From JAIPGX01 sp041650475 (GTDB lineage: Bacteria; Babelota; Babeliae; Babelales; UASB340): a stretch of 64,000 nt of DNA. A program made the position numbers and the translations under genes. Location: assembly GCA_041650475.1 (NCBI GenBank), contig JBAZLD010000001.1:1-64000 (forward strand), read 5' to 3'. This document shows, piece by piece, positions 8,903 to 18,268 of this stretch; position 1 is the first letter of the stretch, and the number at the start of each line of letters is the position of its first letter. Under the pieces are notes generated by a model. It searched no databases. It saw nothing but the letters and a program-made list of their open reading frames with translations, and had not been told where the DNA came from.

Positions 8903-9709
8903 TTAAAGAAGTTGAATGAATTTGTCAAAAACTTGTTCTTTATTTAATTGTGAAATATCAAGAATCTCTATATTTTTTCCGACAGATTTGTAGAAATCTA
9001 AAATTTCACCCTCATTTTTCTTGTATACAGTAAAACGATCTTTAATAACTTCTGGTTTATCATCAGGTCTAATTATTAAAGTGCCACCACATTTAGGGCA
9101 TTTACCGCCTTCTTCAATTCCTGACATTGAAATATTAAATACAGCCTTGCACTCTTTATTTGAGCAAATTCTTCTTCCTGTAAGTCTTGCAATTATTTCT
9201 TCTTCAGGAATGTCTAATGCTATTACTCTTAATTTATATTCAGGAAGATTTTTGTTAATTATATCTATAAGGCTTTGAGTTTGTTCTTTTGTTCTTGGAA
9301 AACCATCTAAAATAATAGATTTACCAGTTTCTTTTTTTTCAATAAGCCAGTTTTGAACCATATCTGTTATTAAATCATCTGGAACTAACTGACCCTTGTC
9401 TAAATAATTTTTTACTTTTTTACCAATCTCTGTACCTCGAGAGATATTTTCTCTTAAAAGATCTCCTGTAGATAAACTTAAAAATCCTAATTTTTCAACA
9501 GCTTGTTCTGCTAATGTGCCCTTACCAGATCCTGGGGCACCAAAAAAAGAAAAAATTGTTTTTGGTTGCATTTTTTGCATCAAATTGCCTTTCGTGTCTA
9601 TTTTATCTTTTGACTCATTATCTTTATTTTTTCTACAAGAAGTTAATGCTGTTAATAAAATAAAACAAATTAACATATTTATTTTATAAATATTTTTTGT
9701 TATTAGCAT
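8903..9709 (-). CDS. adk: Adenylate kinase with an N-terminal lipoprotein-type leader
   Basis: Adenylate kinase interconverts ATP + AMP and 2 ADP. From Met44 onward the protein is a normal 225-residue enzyme. It has the GAPGSGKGT P-loop, the LSTGDLLR AMP site, the GFPRT segment, and a zinc-type lid with four cysteines (CSNKEC and CPKC). Ahead of it lie 43 extra residues forming a lipoprotein signal peptide (basic start, hydrophobic core, LTALTS-Cys25) and a charged linker. Both ATG positions have a ribosome-binding site: AAAGGA four bases before the first, AAAGG seven bases before Met44. A membrane form and a cytosolic form are therefore both possible. It lies 66 bp downstream of secA on the same strand. 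Confidence 0.92.
   Translation of the reverse strand: MLITKNIYKINMLICFILLTALTSCRKNKDNESKDKIDTKGNLMQKMQPKTIFSFFGAPGSGKGTLAEQAVEKLGFLSLSTGDLLRENISRGTEIGKKVKNYLDKGQLVPDDLITDMVQNWLIEKKETGKSIILDGFPRTKEQTQSLIDIINKNLPEYKLRVIALDIPEEEIIARLTGRRICSNKECKAVFNISMSGIEEGGKCPKCGGTLIIRPDDKPEVIKDRFTVYKKNEGEILDFYKSVGKNIEILDISQLNKEQVFDKFIQLL
9578..9593 (-). promoter_or_regulatory. Possible internal translation start of adk
   Basis: On the minus strand, AAAGG followed by seven bases and ATG lies exactly where the adenylate kinase domain begins (codon 44 of the long frame). The spacing is better than that of the upstream start, so ribosomes could initiate here and make an enzyme without the leader. Confidence 0.5.
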
Positions 9710-9775
9710 ATTGTCCTTTATATTTGTATTAAAAATATTTTATTATACAAAATTTAATTATACGGACTATTGGCT

Positions 9776-12316
9776 TTATTGACCACAACATTTTTTATAT
9801 TTTTTGCCAGAACCACAAGGACACGAATCATTTCTTCCAGCCTTTGGATTTTCTCTTTTTACTGTTTTACTAGCTTTATTGCTTTCATCCACACCTATCT
9901 GTAAATTTTCAAGTTCTTTTTCTTTTTCTTTTTCAATTTCATAAATTGCAGATGAATTAAAATTTTCAGGTCTCATTCTAAATATTCTTTGAGCTATATC
10001 CCATTTAATTTGATACATCATTTCTTGAAAAAGATCAAAAGCTTCTTTTTTGTATTCTATTAGTGGATTTTTTTGTCCATAGCCACGTAAGCCGATACCT
10101 TCTTTTAGATGATCAATGTTTTGTAAATGATTTTTCCAGGCTTGATCTACCGTTTCTAACAAAATCCATTTTTCTGCATCTTTTACTATTTCTTCTGGAA
10201 GCAATTTTCTGTATTTTTCATATTCATAAATTAAAAAATCTGCAAGCTTGGTTTCAGTATTATATTTATCTTTATTTTGGGAAAAAACTTCTTGAATGTT
10301 TGTTTTTGGAATACTTGTTAATTTTTCTATAGACTCTGTAATTTCCAGTTCAGCTTGTTGATCACATATTGATTTAGGGCAATAGATTGCAAATAAATTA
10401 CTAATTATATCGTTTATTATATTTTTAATTAAACCTTGTAATTGTTCTTCACCTTCTAAAATATCTCTGCGGTAATTATAAATGACAGTTCTTTGCTGAT
10501 TTAAAACATCGTCATATTCTATTAAATGTTTTCTAATGCCAAAATTATGTTTTTCAACTTTTTCTTGTGCTTTTTCTATGCGTTTAGAAAGCATTTTGTG
10601 TTCGATGCTCTCTCCCGGTTGCATTCCTAATTTGATCATATAATTTTTTATTTTTTCTCCACCAAAAATCCTGACCAAATCATCTTCTAGGGAAAGATAA
10701 AATTTTGAAGATCCAGGATCTCCCTGACGGCCAGATCGACCTCTTAATTGATTATCTATTCGTCTACTTTCATGTCTTTCTGTGCCTATGATTCTTAACC
10801 CACCAACGTTTTTTACTTCCGGCGTTAATTTTATATCTGTACCTCGGCCGGCCATATTTGTTGCTATTGTTATTTTGCCCGGTTCACCCGCTTCTTTGAT
10901 TATTTCAGCTTCTCTTTGATGCTGTTTGGCGTTTAAAACATTATGTGGTATTCCATGTTGGTTTAATAAATAACTTAAATGTTCAGATGTTTCTATGGCT
11001 ATTGTTCCAACCAAAACGGGCTGTTTTTTTTCATAACATGATTTTATATCTTCAACGACAGATTTAAATTTATCTTCTTTTGATAAAAAAATTATATCTG
11101 GTTCGTCTTTTCTTATCATTGGTTTATGAGTAGGGATAACAACAACGCCTAATTTATATATATTATAAAATTCTGAACTTTCAGTTTCTGCTGTTCCGGT
11201 CATACCAGCTAATTTTTTATACATTCTGAAATAATTTTGCAATGTAATAGTTGCAAGGGTTTGATTTTCACGTTCAACTTTTACACCTTCTTTAGCTTCT
11301 AAGGCTTGATGTAAGCCATCACTATATCTTCTTCCTGGTAGAATACGACCTGTAAATTCATCGACAATTAAAACTTCATCGTCTTTTACTACGTAATCGA
11401 CATCCTTTGTAAAAAGCGTATTTGCTCTTAATGCTTGCTGTATGTGATGTAAATAAAGAATATTTTCTGGGGCATAAATATTGTCAACATTCATTGTATG
11501 TTCAACTTTATCAATACCAGATTCTGTTAGCTGTACGGATTTCGCTTTTTCATCTATTTCATAATCCGTTTCTTTTTTTAATGGAAGAACTGCGCGATTT
11601 GCTACCATATAAAGATTGCTACCTTTTTCACTTGCTCCAGAAATAATAAGAGGCGTTCTTGCTTCGTCTATTAAAATAGAGTCTACTTCGTCTACTATTG
11701 CATAATGCAAATCTCTTTGAACATAGTCTTTAAGATTGAATTTCATATTGTCGCGCAAATAATCAAAGCCAAATTCGTTATTTGTTCCATATGTAATATC
11801 GGCATTATAAGCTTTTTGACGCTCTTCATCGTTCATCATGTTTTGTATAACACCAACTTCTAAATTTAAATGGTGATATACTGGGCTCATCCAGTCGGCA
11901 TCTCGTTTTGCTAAATAATCATTTACTGTAATCAGATGTGCACCTTTGCCTTCGAGAGCATTAAGATATAATGGTAACGTAGAAGTAAGAGTTTTACCTT
12001 CACCTGTTTTCATTTCAGCAATTTTGCCTTCATGTAATACTACGCCACCTATCAATTGTACGTCATAATGCCTTTCATTTAATTTTCTTTTACTTGTTTC
12101 ACGTACAACTGCAAAAGCTTCGGGCAAAATACTATCAATAGATTCCCCTCTAGAAATTCTTTCTCTAAAAATATTTGTTTTTTCTGTTAATTCATGGTCT
12201 TGAAGTGCTTGGATTCCTTCTTCGAAAGAGTTTATTTTTTGAACTATAGCACGTATACGCTTTAATTCTCTTTCGTTTTTTGTTCCAAGAATTTTGGCTA
12301 TAATTTTTGCTATCAT
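9776..12316 (-). CDS. secA: Preprotein translocase ATPase SecA
   Basis: SecA drives export of signal-peptide-bearing proteins through SecYEG. The 846-residue product has the family's usual length and order. NBD1 carries the Walker A MKTGEGKT (near residue 100) and DEVDSILIDEA. The preprotein-binding domain and NBD2 follow, the latter with TNMAGRGTDI and the QLRGRSGRQGDPG arginine finger. The helical scaffold and a C-terminal zinc motif (CPCGSGKKYKKCC) that binds SecB or ribosomes complete it. GGGAT precedes the start. Many proteins in this window carry signal peptides that would use it. It leads a minus-strand group with adk. Confidence 0.98.
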   Translation of the reverse strand: MIAKIIAKILGTKNERELKRIRAIVQKINSFEEGIQALQDHELTEKTNIFRERISRGESIDSILPEAFAVVRETSKRKLNERHYDVQLIGGVVLHEGKIAEMKTGEGKTLTSTLPLYLNALEGKGAHLITVNDYLAKRDADWMSPVYHHLNLEVGVIQNMMNDEERQKAYNADITYGTNNEFGFDYLRDNMKFNLKDYVQRDLHYAIVDEVDSILIDEARTPLIISGASEKGSNLYMVANRAVLPLKKETDYEIDEKAKSVQLTESGIDKVEHTMNVDNIYAPENILYLHHIQQALRANTLFTKDVDYVVKDDEVLIVDEFTGRILPGRRYSDGLHQALEAKEGVKVERENQTLATITLQNYFRMYKKLAGMTGTAETESSEFYNIYKLGVVVIPTHKPMIRKDEPDIIFLSKEDKFKSVVEDIKSCYEKKQPVLVGTIAIETSEHLSYLLNQHGIPHNVLNAKQHQREAEIIKEAGEPGKITIATNMAGRGTDIKLTPEVKNVGGLRIIGTERHESRRIDNQLRGRSGRQGDPGSSKFYLSLEDDLVRIFGGEKIKNYMIKLGMQPGESIEHKMLSKRIEKAQEKVEKHNFGIRKHLIEYDDVLNQQRTVIYNYRRDILEGEEQLQGLIKNIINDIISNLFAIYCPKSICDQQAELEITESIEKLTSIPKTNIQEVFSQNKDKYNTETKLADFLIYEYEKYRKLLPEEIVKDAEKWILLETVDQAWKNHLQNIDHLKEGIGLRGYGQKNPLIEYKKEAFDLFQEMMYQIKWDIAQRIFRMRPENFNSSAIYEIEKEKEKELENLQIGVDESNKASKTVKRENPKAGRNDSCPCGSGKKYKKCCGQ

Positions 12317-12425
12317 GATTATCCCTTTGAATATCTAATAAATATCTAAATTTTTTATATTTTTTTATTATAATAACATAAAGTTTAATTATGAAACAAA
12401 TTTGTTTGTTTTAATTTATTTTTTT

Positions 12426-12475
12426 AAAAGTTTAATTTTTAATTGAAATTTTGTATTTTCAATAAAAAAACTTTT
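12426..12475. repeat. Nested inverted repeat in the secA-atpD divergent region
   Basis: In the 272-bp gap between the divergent secA and atpD genes, outer arms AAAAGTTT/AAACTTTT (12426-12433, 12468-12475) enclose inner arms ATTGAAA/TTTCAAT (12442-12448, 12457-12463). The whole is very AT-rich. It could be a leader hairpin or a protein-binding site; no function is shown. Confidence 0.4.
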
Positions 12476-12588
12476 TTAATTAATATTCTTTACAAAACAA
12501 TTCTCTTGGAATAAGTTCTACAATATCGGGTTCAGTTTAAAACTATTAAAAATAGATATTTTTTGAAATATAAATTTAAAGGCAAATA

Positions 12589-14043
12589 ATGCATTCTATA
12601 GATCAAAAAAATTCTGAGCCACATACTAATGTGGGAAGGGTTTTAAGAATTAGTGGAACGGTTGTCGATGTTAAATTTAGTCAACAAAATGTGCCTGATA
12701 TTCATAATAAATTGATAATAGCCTGCCAAGGAAAATGTGAAAGCTTGGCCTGTGGCACGGGGTTAATAAGTCTAGAAGTAGCACAACATCTTGGAGATGG
12801 AATTGTGCGTTGCATAGCCTTAGAGCCGCTAGAAGGTATAACTCGTGGTCTAGAAGTTGAAGATACAGGTGAGCCTATAACTGTTCCAGTTGGCAGAGAA
12901 GTTTTGGGTCATATTTTTAATGTTCTTGGACAACCAATCGATGGATCAAAAAATTTTAAATCTGAAAAAAAATGGCCAATCTATAGATCTGCTCCAAGTT
13001 TAGTTGAACAAAAAATAAGCGAAGAAATATTGGAAACAGGTATTAAGGTTTTAGACCTGTTATGTCCATATATAAAAGGTTCAAAAATAGGCTTATTTGG
13101 CGGTGCAGGGGTTGGCAAAACCATTGTTGTGCAAGAATTAATCCGAAATGTTGCCATAGAACATGGTGGGTACTCAGTTGTTGTTGGTATTGGAGAACGA
13201 ACTAGAGAAGGTAATGAACTTTGGCTTGAAATGAAATCTTCTGGTGTTATAAAAAATACAGCATTGGTTTTTGGCCAAATGGGAGAAATGCCTGGAGCAA
13301 GATTACGTGTTGGCCTTACAGGTTTGACCATGGCTGAATATTTTAGAGATGAAGAAGATAAAGATACCTTATTATTTATAGATAATATTTTTAGATATGT
13401 TCAAGCTGGATCAGAAGTTTCTGCTTTGCTTGGCCGTATGCCTTCTGCTGTAGGTTATCAACCAACATTAGCATCTGAAATGGGTATGTTACAAGAAAGA
13501 ATTACAAGTACACAAAGAGGTTCAATAACGTCTATTCAAGCGGTTTATGTTCCCGCAGACGATTATACAGATCCAGCACCTGCTACGACATTTCAGCATT
13601 TAGATGCTAGCACAGTTTTATCAAGAAGTATTGCACAAGCTGGTTTGTATCCAGCAGTTGATCCTTTAGAATCTGTTTCCAGTGGTTTAAAACCGGAAAT
13701 TGTTGGTCAAAAACATTATGATGTAGCAAGAGCTGTTCAAAAAGTTTTACAAAAATACAAAGAATTGCAGGATATTATAGCTATAATGGGCATGGATGAG
13801 CTTCCTGATTCAGATAAGCTTATTGTTTACAGAGCTAAAAAAATGCAAAAATTTATGACACAACCATTATTTGTTGCGGAGCAATTTACAAATATTCCAG
13901 GTAGATTTGTTCATCGGGAACAAACTGTTGATGATTTTGTAAAAATAGTTTCTGGCGAATGCGATAATATGCCAGAGCAAGCATTTTATATGGTTGGAAC
14001 TTTGGATGAGGCATTTCAAAAAGCCAAAATTAAAATAGGCTGA
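12589..14043 (+). CDS. atpD: ATP synthase F1 subunit beta
   Basis: The beta subunit carries the catalytic nucleotide sites of F1. The 484-residue product has the Walker A GGAGVGKT (near residue 166) and the catalytic glutamate in GERTREGN. It also has the Walker B region LLFIDNIFR, the DDYTDPAPATTF segment and a MDELPDSDK version of the DELSEED lever. All catalytic positions look intact. AAAGG precedes the start. It is followed after 7 bp by atpC and then a terminator, so beta and epsilon form a separate two-gene unit; the remaining synthase genes are not here. Confidence 0.97.
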   Translation: MHSIDQKNSEPHTNVGRVLRISGTVVDVKFSQQNVPDIHNKLIIACQGKCESLACGTGLISLEVAQHLGDGIVRCIALEPLEGITRGLEVEDTGEPITVPVGREVLGHIFNVLGQPIDGSKNFKSEKKWPIYRSAPSLVEQKISEEILETGIKVLDLLCPYIKGSKIGLFGGAGVGKTIVVQELIRNVAIEHGGYSVVVGIGERTREGNELWLEMKSSGVIKNTALVFGQMGEMPGARLRVGLTGLTMAEYFRDEEDKDTLLFIDNIFRYVQAGSEVSALLGRMPSAVGYQPTLASEMGMLQERITSTQRGSITSIQAVYVPADDYTDPAPATTFQHLDASTVLSRSIAQAGLYPAVDPLESVSSGLKPEIVGQKHYDVARAVQKVLQKYKELQDIIAIMGMDELPDSDKLIVYRAKKMQKFMTQPLFVAEQFTNIPGRFVHREQTVDDFVKIVSGECDNMPEQAFYMVGTLDEAFQKAKIKIG

Positions 14044-14050
14044 TTTTTTT

Positions 14051-14320
14051 ATGAATCAAGACAATAATTCGTTTGAATTAGAGATAGTTGATTTTTCAGA
14101 AAGAAAAATTTTTCAAGTTGAATGGATTGAGGTACAAAGTCCGAATGGTAATTTTGTTGTCGGTCCTGATCATTCACCAATTGTTTCGCTATTAAAAGAG
14201 CGAAGTAAATTTATTTACAAAAAAATAAATTCAAATGAACAAGAAATGGATGTTTATGGGGGTATTTTTTCACTTATAGACAATAAAGCATTAGTAATTT
14301 TGAATTTATTGAGCAATTGA
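14051..14320 (+). CDS. atpC: ATP synthase F1 subunit epsilon, short form
   Basis: Epsilon links the central stalk to the c-ring. The 89-residue product covers only the N-terminal beta-sandwich (LEIVDFSERKIFQVEW, then NFVVGPDHSPIVSLLK near residues 40-57). It lacks the C-terminal helical domain that inhibits ATP hydrolysis in E. coli-type epsilon. Short epsilons of this kind occur together with a detached atpD-atpC unit in other phyla such as Chlorobi and Bacteroidetes. It is 7 bp downstream of atpD and has no obvious ribosome-binding site, consistent with translational coupling. Confidence 0.88.
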   Translation: MNQDNNSFELEIVDFSERKIFQVEWIEVQSPNGNFVVGPDHSPIVSLLKERSKFIYKKINSNEQEMDVYGGIFSLIDNKALVILNLLSN

Positions 14321-14352
14321 TTATTTTTAGTTTTGTGTTAAATTTATGTTTT

Positions 14353-14396
14353 CTCATGCTGATTTATTTAATTTATCGATCAGTATGAGTTTTTAT
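14353..14396 (+). terminator. Terminator after atpDC
   Basis: An 11-bp stem with one G-T pair (14353-14363 with 14379-14389) is followed by a T-rich tract. It ends the atpD-atpC unit ahead of the first translocase gene. Confidence 0.8.
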
Positions 14397-14449
14397 TTTT
14401 AAGCGATTAGTTTTTATTTATAAGTTTTTATATTTAGGAGATATTTTTT

Positions 14450-15754
14450 ATGTTGCCAAAACCATTGCGTTTTTTGTGGGGTGATTTATCTGGTGAAGAA
14501 TTAAAGAAATTTGGTTTTCTTGCTGTTATATTTTTCTTTATAATAGGGTCTTATTGGTTATTAAGACCTTTAAAGGACGGTATTTTTGCATCTTTAGTTG
14601 GTTTAGAATATCAACCGTTAGCCAAAATTCTTTCTGTATTTGTTATGATCCCTCTTGTTTTTCTTTATTCAAAGTTGGTTGACTTGGTTGAAAAGCACAA
14701 ATTATTTTATGTAATTTGCAGTTTTTATGGAGCAGGCTTTTTATTTGTTGCTTATTTATTGACTCATCCAACAATTGGTTTGGCAAATGAAGTTGCATCT
14801 TCTTCCAGATTACTTGGTTGGGTTTCTTATGTAATGATAGAAAGTATGGGATCAATAATAGTTGCATTGTTCTGGTCTTTTGTTGCTAGTTCAACAAATC
14901 CTGCTTCAGCCAAAAGAGGTTTTGCATTAATTATCTCAGGTGCACAACTTGGATCAATTCTTGGTCCTACAATTGACAGATATGCAGAAAATTTAGGACT
15001 ACCATTACTTACAGTTATTGCTGCAGTTGGCGTATTTATTGTACCAATTTTGATTATGTTTTTCATGACCACTAGTAGCGCGGTTAGTACGGCGGTTCCA
15101 GAAAAAGAAAAACCTAAAACAGGTATGCTTGAAGGTTTAAAATTGCTTGTAACAAGACCATATCTTTTGGGTGTTTTTGCAATTGCAACATTTTATGAAG
15201 TTATTGGTACAATAATGGATTATCAAATGAAAGTTTTGGCAAAACAAGCATATCCAAGTAAAGAAGCTTTTACGGCTTTTTTAGGTCTTTTTGGTCAAAG
15301 TGCAAATGTTCTTGCTTTGGTTATGGCCTTGTTGGGAACAAGTTATTTAATGAGACGTTTTGGTTTAACATTTTGTCTTTTAACTTTTCCAATAGCTGTT
15401 GGTTTGGTAGTCAGTTATGTATACATTAATCCAATGTTATGGACAGTTTTTGCATCAATGATTATTGTTAAAGGTTTGAGTTATGCTCTTAACAATCCAT
15501 CAAAAGAGATGATGTATATTCCAACAAGTAAAGACGTTAAATTTAAATCAAAAAGTTGGATAGACATGTTTGGCGCTCGTTCTGCAAAAGCAACCGGTTC
15601 TGCTGTAAATAATACATTTGCAGCTTCTATTGAAGCCCTTATGCTTTATGGAACATTGATAGCGCTTGGCCTTGTTGGTGTTTGGATTATAGCGGCTCTT
15701 TTTGTAGGTAGATCATTTAACAAATTGACAAAAGAAAATAGAATTATAGAATAA
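14450..15754 (+). CDS. tlc: ATP/ADP translocase, paralogue 1
   Basis: NTT-family carriers of obligate intracellular bacteria and plastids exchange host ATP for ADP. The 434-residue product has about 11-12 membrane helices. It carries family landmarks: SYWLLRPLKDGIF near residue 35, SAKRGFALI near 160 and the conserved NNPSKEMMYIPTSKDVKFK segment near 350. AGGAG precedes the ATG at good spacing. It is immediately followed by a closely similar paralogue and preceded by the F1 beta/epsilon genes. Nucleotide exchange is the family's best-known activity, but some NTTs carry other nucleotides or work as net importers, so the exact substrate is not fixed by sequence. Confidence 0.95.
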   Translation: MLPKPLRFLWGDLSGEELKKFGFLAVIFFFIIGSYWLLRPLKDGIFASLVGLEYQPLAKILSVFVMIPLVFLYSKLVDLVEKHKLFYVICSFYGAGFLFVAYLLTHPTIGLANEVASSSRLLGWVSYVMIESMGSIIVALFWSFVASSTNPASAKRGFALIISGAQLGSILGPTIDRYAENLGLPLLTVIAAVGVFIVPILIMFFMTTSSAVSTAVPEKEKPKTGMLEGLKLLVTRPYLLGVFAIATFYEVIGTIMDYQMKVLAKQAYPSKEAFTAFLGLFGQSANVLALVMALLGTSYLMRRFGLTFCLLTFPIAVGLVVSYVYINPMLWTVFASMIIVKGLSYALNNPSKEMMYIPTSKDVKFKSKSWIDMFGARSAKATGSAVNNTFAASIEALMLYGTLIALGLVGVWIIAALFVGRSFNKLTKENRIIE

Positions 15755-15792
15755 ATTTAGTTGATAGATTTACTCTCGCTCTTAATTTTAAG

Positions 15793-15837
15793 TAGCCGGC
15801 CGTTTATTATATATATGGTCGGCTATTTAGATTTTTT
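15793..15837 (+). terminator. Terminator between the two translocase genes
   Basis: A 9-bp GC-rich stem with one G-T pair (15793-15801 with 15817-15825) is followed by a T-rich run. It would allow separate expression of the two paralogues. Confidence 0.75.
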
Positions 15838-15870
15838 ACAATATTAGAACAATTGGATTTTTGAGTTTTT

Positions 15871-17187
15871 ATGTTGCACAAAATTTTGCAATTTTTATGG
15901 GGGGATTTAAATAAGCAAGAAGTTAAAAAATTTGGACTTTTATCTCTGGCCCTATTTTTTACTATTGCGTCGTATTGGTTGTTGCGCCCATTAAAAGATG
16001 GCATTTTTAAAAGTTTAATAGGTATGTCTTATCAGCCCAAAGCCAAAGTATTGACATTAATCATAATGATTCCCTTGATTCTTATTTATTCAAAATTGGT
16101 CAATGTATATAAAAAAGATAAGTTGTTTTATATTATAAGTTTTTTTTATGGCTTTTTATTTTTAATAATAGGTCTTTTACTTTTACATCCGACAATAGGT
16201 CTTGCTAATACCGTTAAATCTTGTGATAGAATTTTGGGGTGGGTATGTTATGTTTCTATAGAAAGTATGGGATCGATACTTATCGCATTATTTTGGTCTT
16301 TTGTTGCAAGTTCAGTTGATTCAGATTCCGCAAAAAGAGGTTTTGCTTTAATAGTTTCTGGTGGACAGCTTGGTGGAATTTTGGGACCAACTTTGGCAAC
16401 ATATTCTGAAAAATTAGGATTGCCACTTTTGTTTTGCATAGCAGCTTTGTTTATTTTTATTGTTTCAATTGTAATAAAAATATTTATGCGTTTTATTAAA
16501 AATCGTGATTATTCAGATGAGTTTGCTGTTGTTCAAAATGATCAAAAACCGACAGGGATTTGGGAAGGATTAAAACTTTTATGCACAAAAAAATATTTAC
16601 TAGGAATTTTTGTAATTGCAACTTTTTATGAAGTCATAGGCACAATAGTTGATTATCAAATGAAAGTATTGGCTGAACAAACATTTTTAACACCTGAAAG
16701 CTTTACTGCTTTTATGGGGCTTTATGGCCAATATGCAAATTTTGTAGCTTTAATTTTAGCTTTAGTTGGTACTAGTTATTTAATGAGAAGTTTTGGGCTT
16801 ATATTTTGTTTATTAGCTTTTCCAATTGCGATTGGTGTTGTTACTATTAATTTGTATTTACATCAAGGGTTATGGGCAGCTCTTATTGCTATGATTGCCA
16901 TTAAAAGTTTAAGTTACGCTCTTAATAATCCATCAAAAGAGATGATGTATATTCCAACCAGTAAAGATGTTAAATTTAAGGCAAAAAGCTGGATTGACAT
17001 GTTTGGTGGAAGATTTGGAAAAGCTGCAGGATCAGGAATAAATAATATTTTTCAAGATTCGATTACCCTGCTTATGTTTTACGGCACCATTGTTGCTTTA
17101 GGGTTAGTCAGTGTTTGGATAGTAGCTGCAATACTTGTGGGTGCAAAATTTAATTATCTTGTAAAGAATAATAAAATTATTGAATAA
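15871..17187 (+). CDS. tlc: ATP/ADP translocase, paralogue 2
   Basis: This 438-residue carrier is plainly a tandem duplicate of the preceding gene. It shares the SYWLLRPLKDGIFKSL, SAKRGFALIVSGGQLG and NPSKEMMYIPTSKDVKFK segments and the same helix pattern. It differs in the loop after the sixth helix (FIKNRDYSDEFAVVQNDQKP in place of a shorter Thr/Ser-rich loop) and has a weaker ribosome-binding site. In organisms with several NTT copies the paralogues often differ in substrate or direction, so it may carry other nucleotides or counter-ions. That is family knowledge and is not shown here. Confidence 0.94.
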   Translation: MLHKILQFLWGDLNKQEVKKFGLLSLALFFTIASYWLLRPLKDGIFKSLIGMSYQPKAKVLTLIIMIPLILIYSKLVNVYKKDKLFYIISFFYGFLFLIIGLLLLHPTIGLANTVKSCDRILGWVCYVSIESMGSILIALFWSFVASSVDSDSAKRGFALIVSGGQLGGILGPTLATYSEKLGLPLLFCIAALFIFIVSIVIKIFMRFIKNRDYSDEFAVVQNDQKPTGIWEGLKLLCTKKYLLGIFVIATFYEVIGTIVDYQMKVLAEQTFLTPESFTAFMGLYGQYANFVALILALVGTSYLMRSFGLIFCLLAFPIAIGVVTINLYLHQGLWAALIAMIAIKSLSYALNNPSKEMMYIPTSKDVKFKAKSWIDMFGGRFGKAAGSGINNIFQDSITLLMFYGTIVALGLVSVWIVAAILVGAKFNYLVKNNKIIE

Positions 17188-17259
17188 AATTTTATATACA
17201 CATAATTATTTTTGTTTAATTTTTTCAAAAAATCTATTTAATTTTCTTATAAAATCTGT

Positions 17260-17287
17260 TTGACATTTATTTTATGCATCTTATAAT
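17260..17287 (+). promoter_or_regulatory. Sigma-70-type promoter of the initiator tRNA
   Basis: A perfect TTGACA (17260-17265) and a perfect TATAAT (17282-17287) are separated by 16 bases. They lie about 37 bases upstream of the tRNA. This is the best consensus promoter noticed in the window and should drive the tRNA and possibly lgt. Confidence 0.85.
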
Positions 17288-17323
17288 TTAACTAGTAATG
17301 AAAAATTGATTCTGAAAATTCTT

Positions 17324-17400
<77 letters not shown>

Positions 17401-17422
17401 AATTCTAAATTAATAAAATTTT

Positions 17423-18229
17423 ATGTATCCACGTATAATTAATATTTACGGAAAATTATCAATAAATAGTTATGGAGTAATGATAGCTATTGGATTTTTA
17501 TTACTTATATATTTGTCTCATAAAAATCCAATAAGACCCAAAATTATATCAAGTGATTTATTTTTTAATGCTGTTTTTATTGGATTTATATCTGCTGTAA
17601 TTGGTGGTAGGTTATTTTTTGTACTTGAAGAATGGAGTTCTTTTGCAAATAATAAATTAGAAATATTTTATCCATGGATTGGAGGTTTTGGTCTTTTAGG
17701 GTCAATAATTGGTGTATTAGTTGTGCTCCCTATATATTTGAATTTTAAAAAGGTTAAGATATTACCATTTTTTGATTTAATATCAACATACGCACCATTG
17801 ATGCAATCTATCGCTCGCATAGGATGTTTTTTGGCTGGATGTTGTTATGGATCTGTATGCAACAAAAATATGTTATGGGGTGTTGTATTTACTAATCCAG
17901 AAAGTTTAGCACCATTAAATATTGTTTTGCATCCTGCTCAGATATATTCGAGTTTAGCTTCTTTTTTAATTTTTATACTGATATATGTGAGATCAAAATT
18001 CAATTATAAACCTGGCCAAATTCTGTTTTTATATTTGCTTTTAGAAAGTATAGCTAGGTTTGGTGTAGATTTTTGGAGAGGAAGCCGAGATTACATTCAA
18101 AATTGTTATTTTTTAAACAATTTTTCAACTTTATTATCTTATTCTCAATTAGTTGCTATTGTTATATTCGTTTTTGCTGGACTAGGTCTTTTGTGGATCG
18201 GTTTTTTTAACAAAATTAAAACTAAATAA
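17423..18229 (+). CDS. lgt: Prolipoprotein diacylglyceryl transferase
   Basis: Lgt transfers diacylglycerol from phosphatidylglycerol to the lipobox cysteine of prolipoproteins in the inner membrane. The 268-residue product has about seven membrane helices and the Lgt signature: IGGRLFFV near residue 57, then ARIGCFLAGCCYG near 130, and the LHPAQIYSS segment. Its presence supports the lipobox calls elsewhere in the window (thioredoxin-like lipoprotein, glycine-zipper lipoprotein, adenylate kinase leader). No clear ribosome-binding site precedes the ATG. Confidence 0.95.
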   Translation: MYPRIINIYGKLSINSYGVMIAIGFLLLIYLSHKNPIRPKIISSDLFFNAVFIGFISAVIGGRLFFVLEEWSSFANNKLEIFYPWIGGFGLLGSIIGVLVVLPIYLNFKKVKILPFFDLISTYAPLMQSIARIGCFLAGCCYGSVCNKNMLWGVVFTNPESLAPLNIVLHPAQIYSSLASFLIFILIYVRSKFNYKPGQILFLYLLLESIARFGVDFWRGSRDYIQNCYFLNNFSTLLSYSQLVAIVIFVFAGLGLLWIGFFNKIKTK

Positions 18230-18268
18230 AATAATAGCTAAATAAAAAATAATATTTATTTTAAAATT

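Noticed and set aside
12317..12588. Replication origin in the secA-atpD gap because of AT richness and inverted repeats
   Set aside because: No dnaA-box cluster and no origin-linked genes (dnaA, dnaN) were seen; AT richness is general here.
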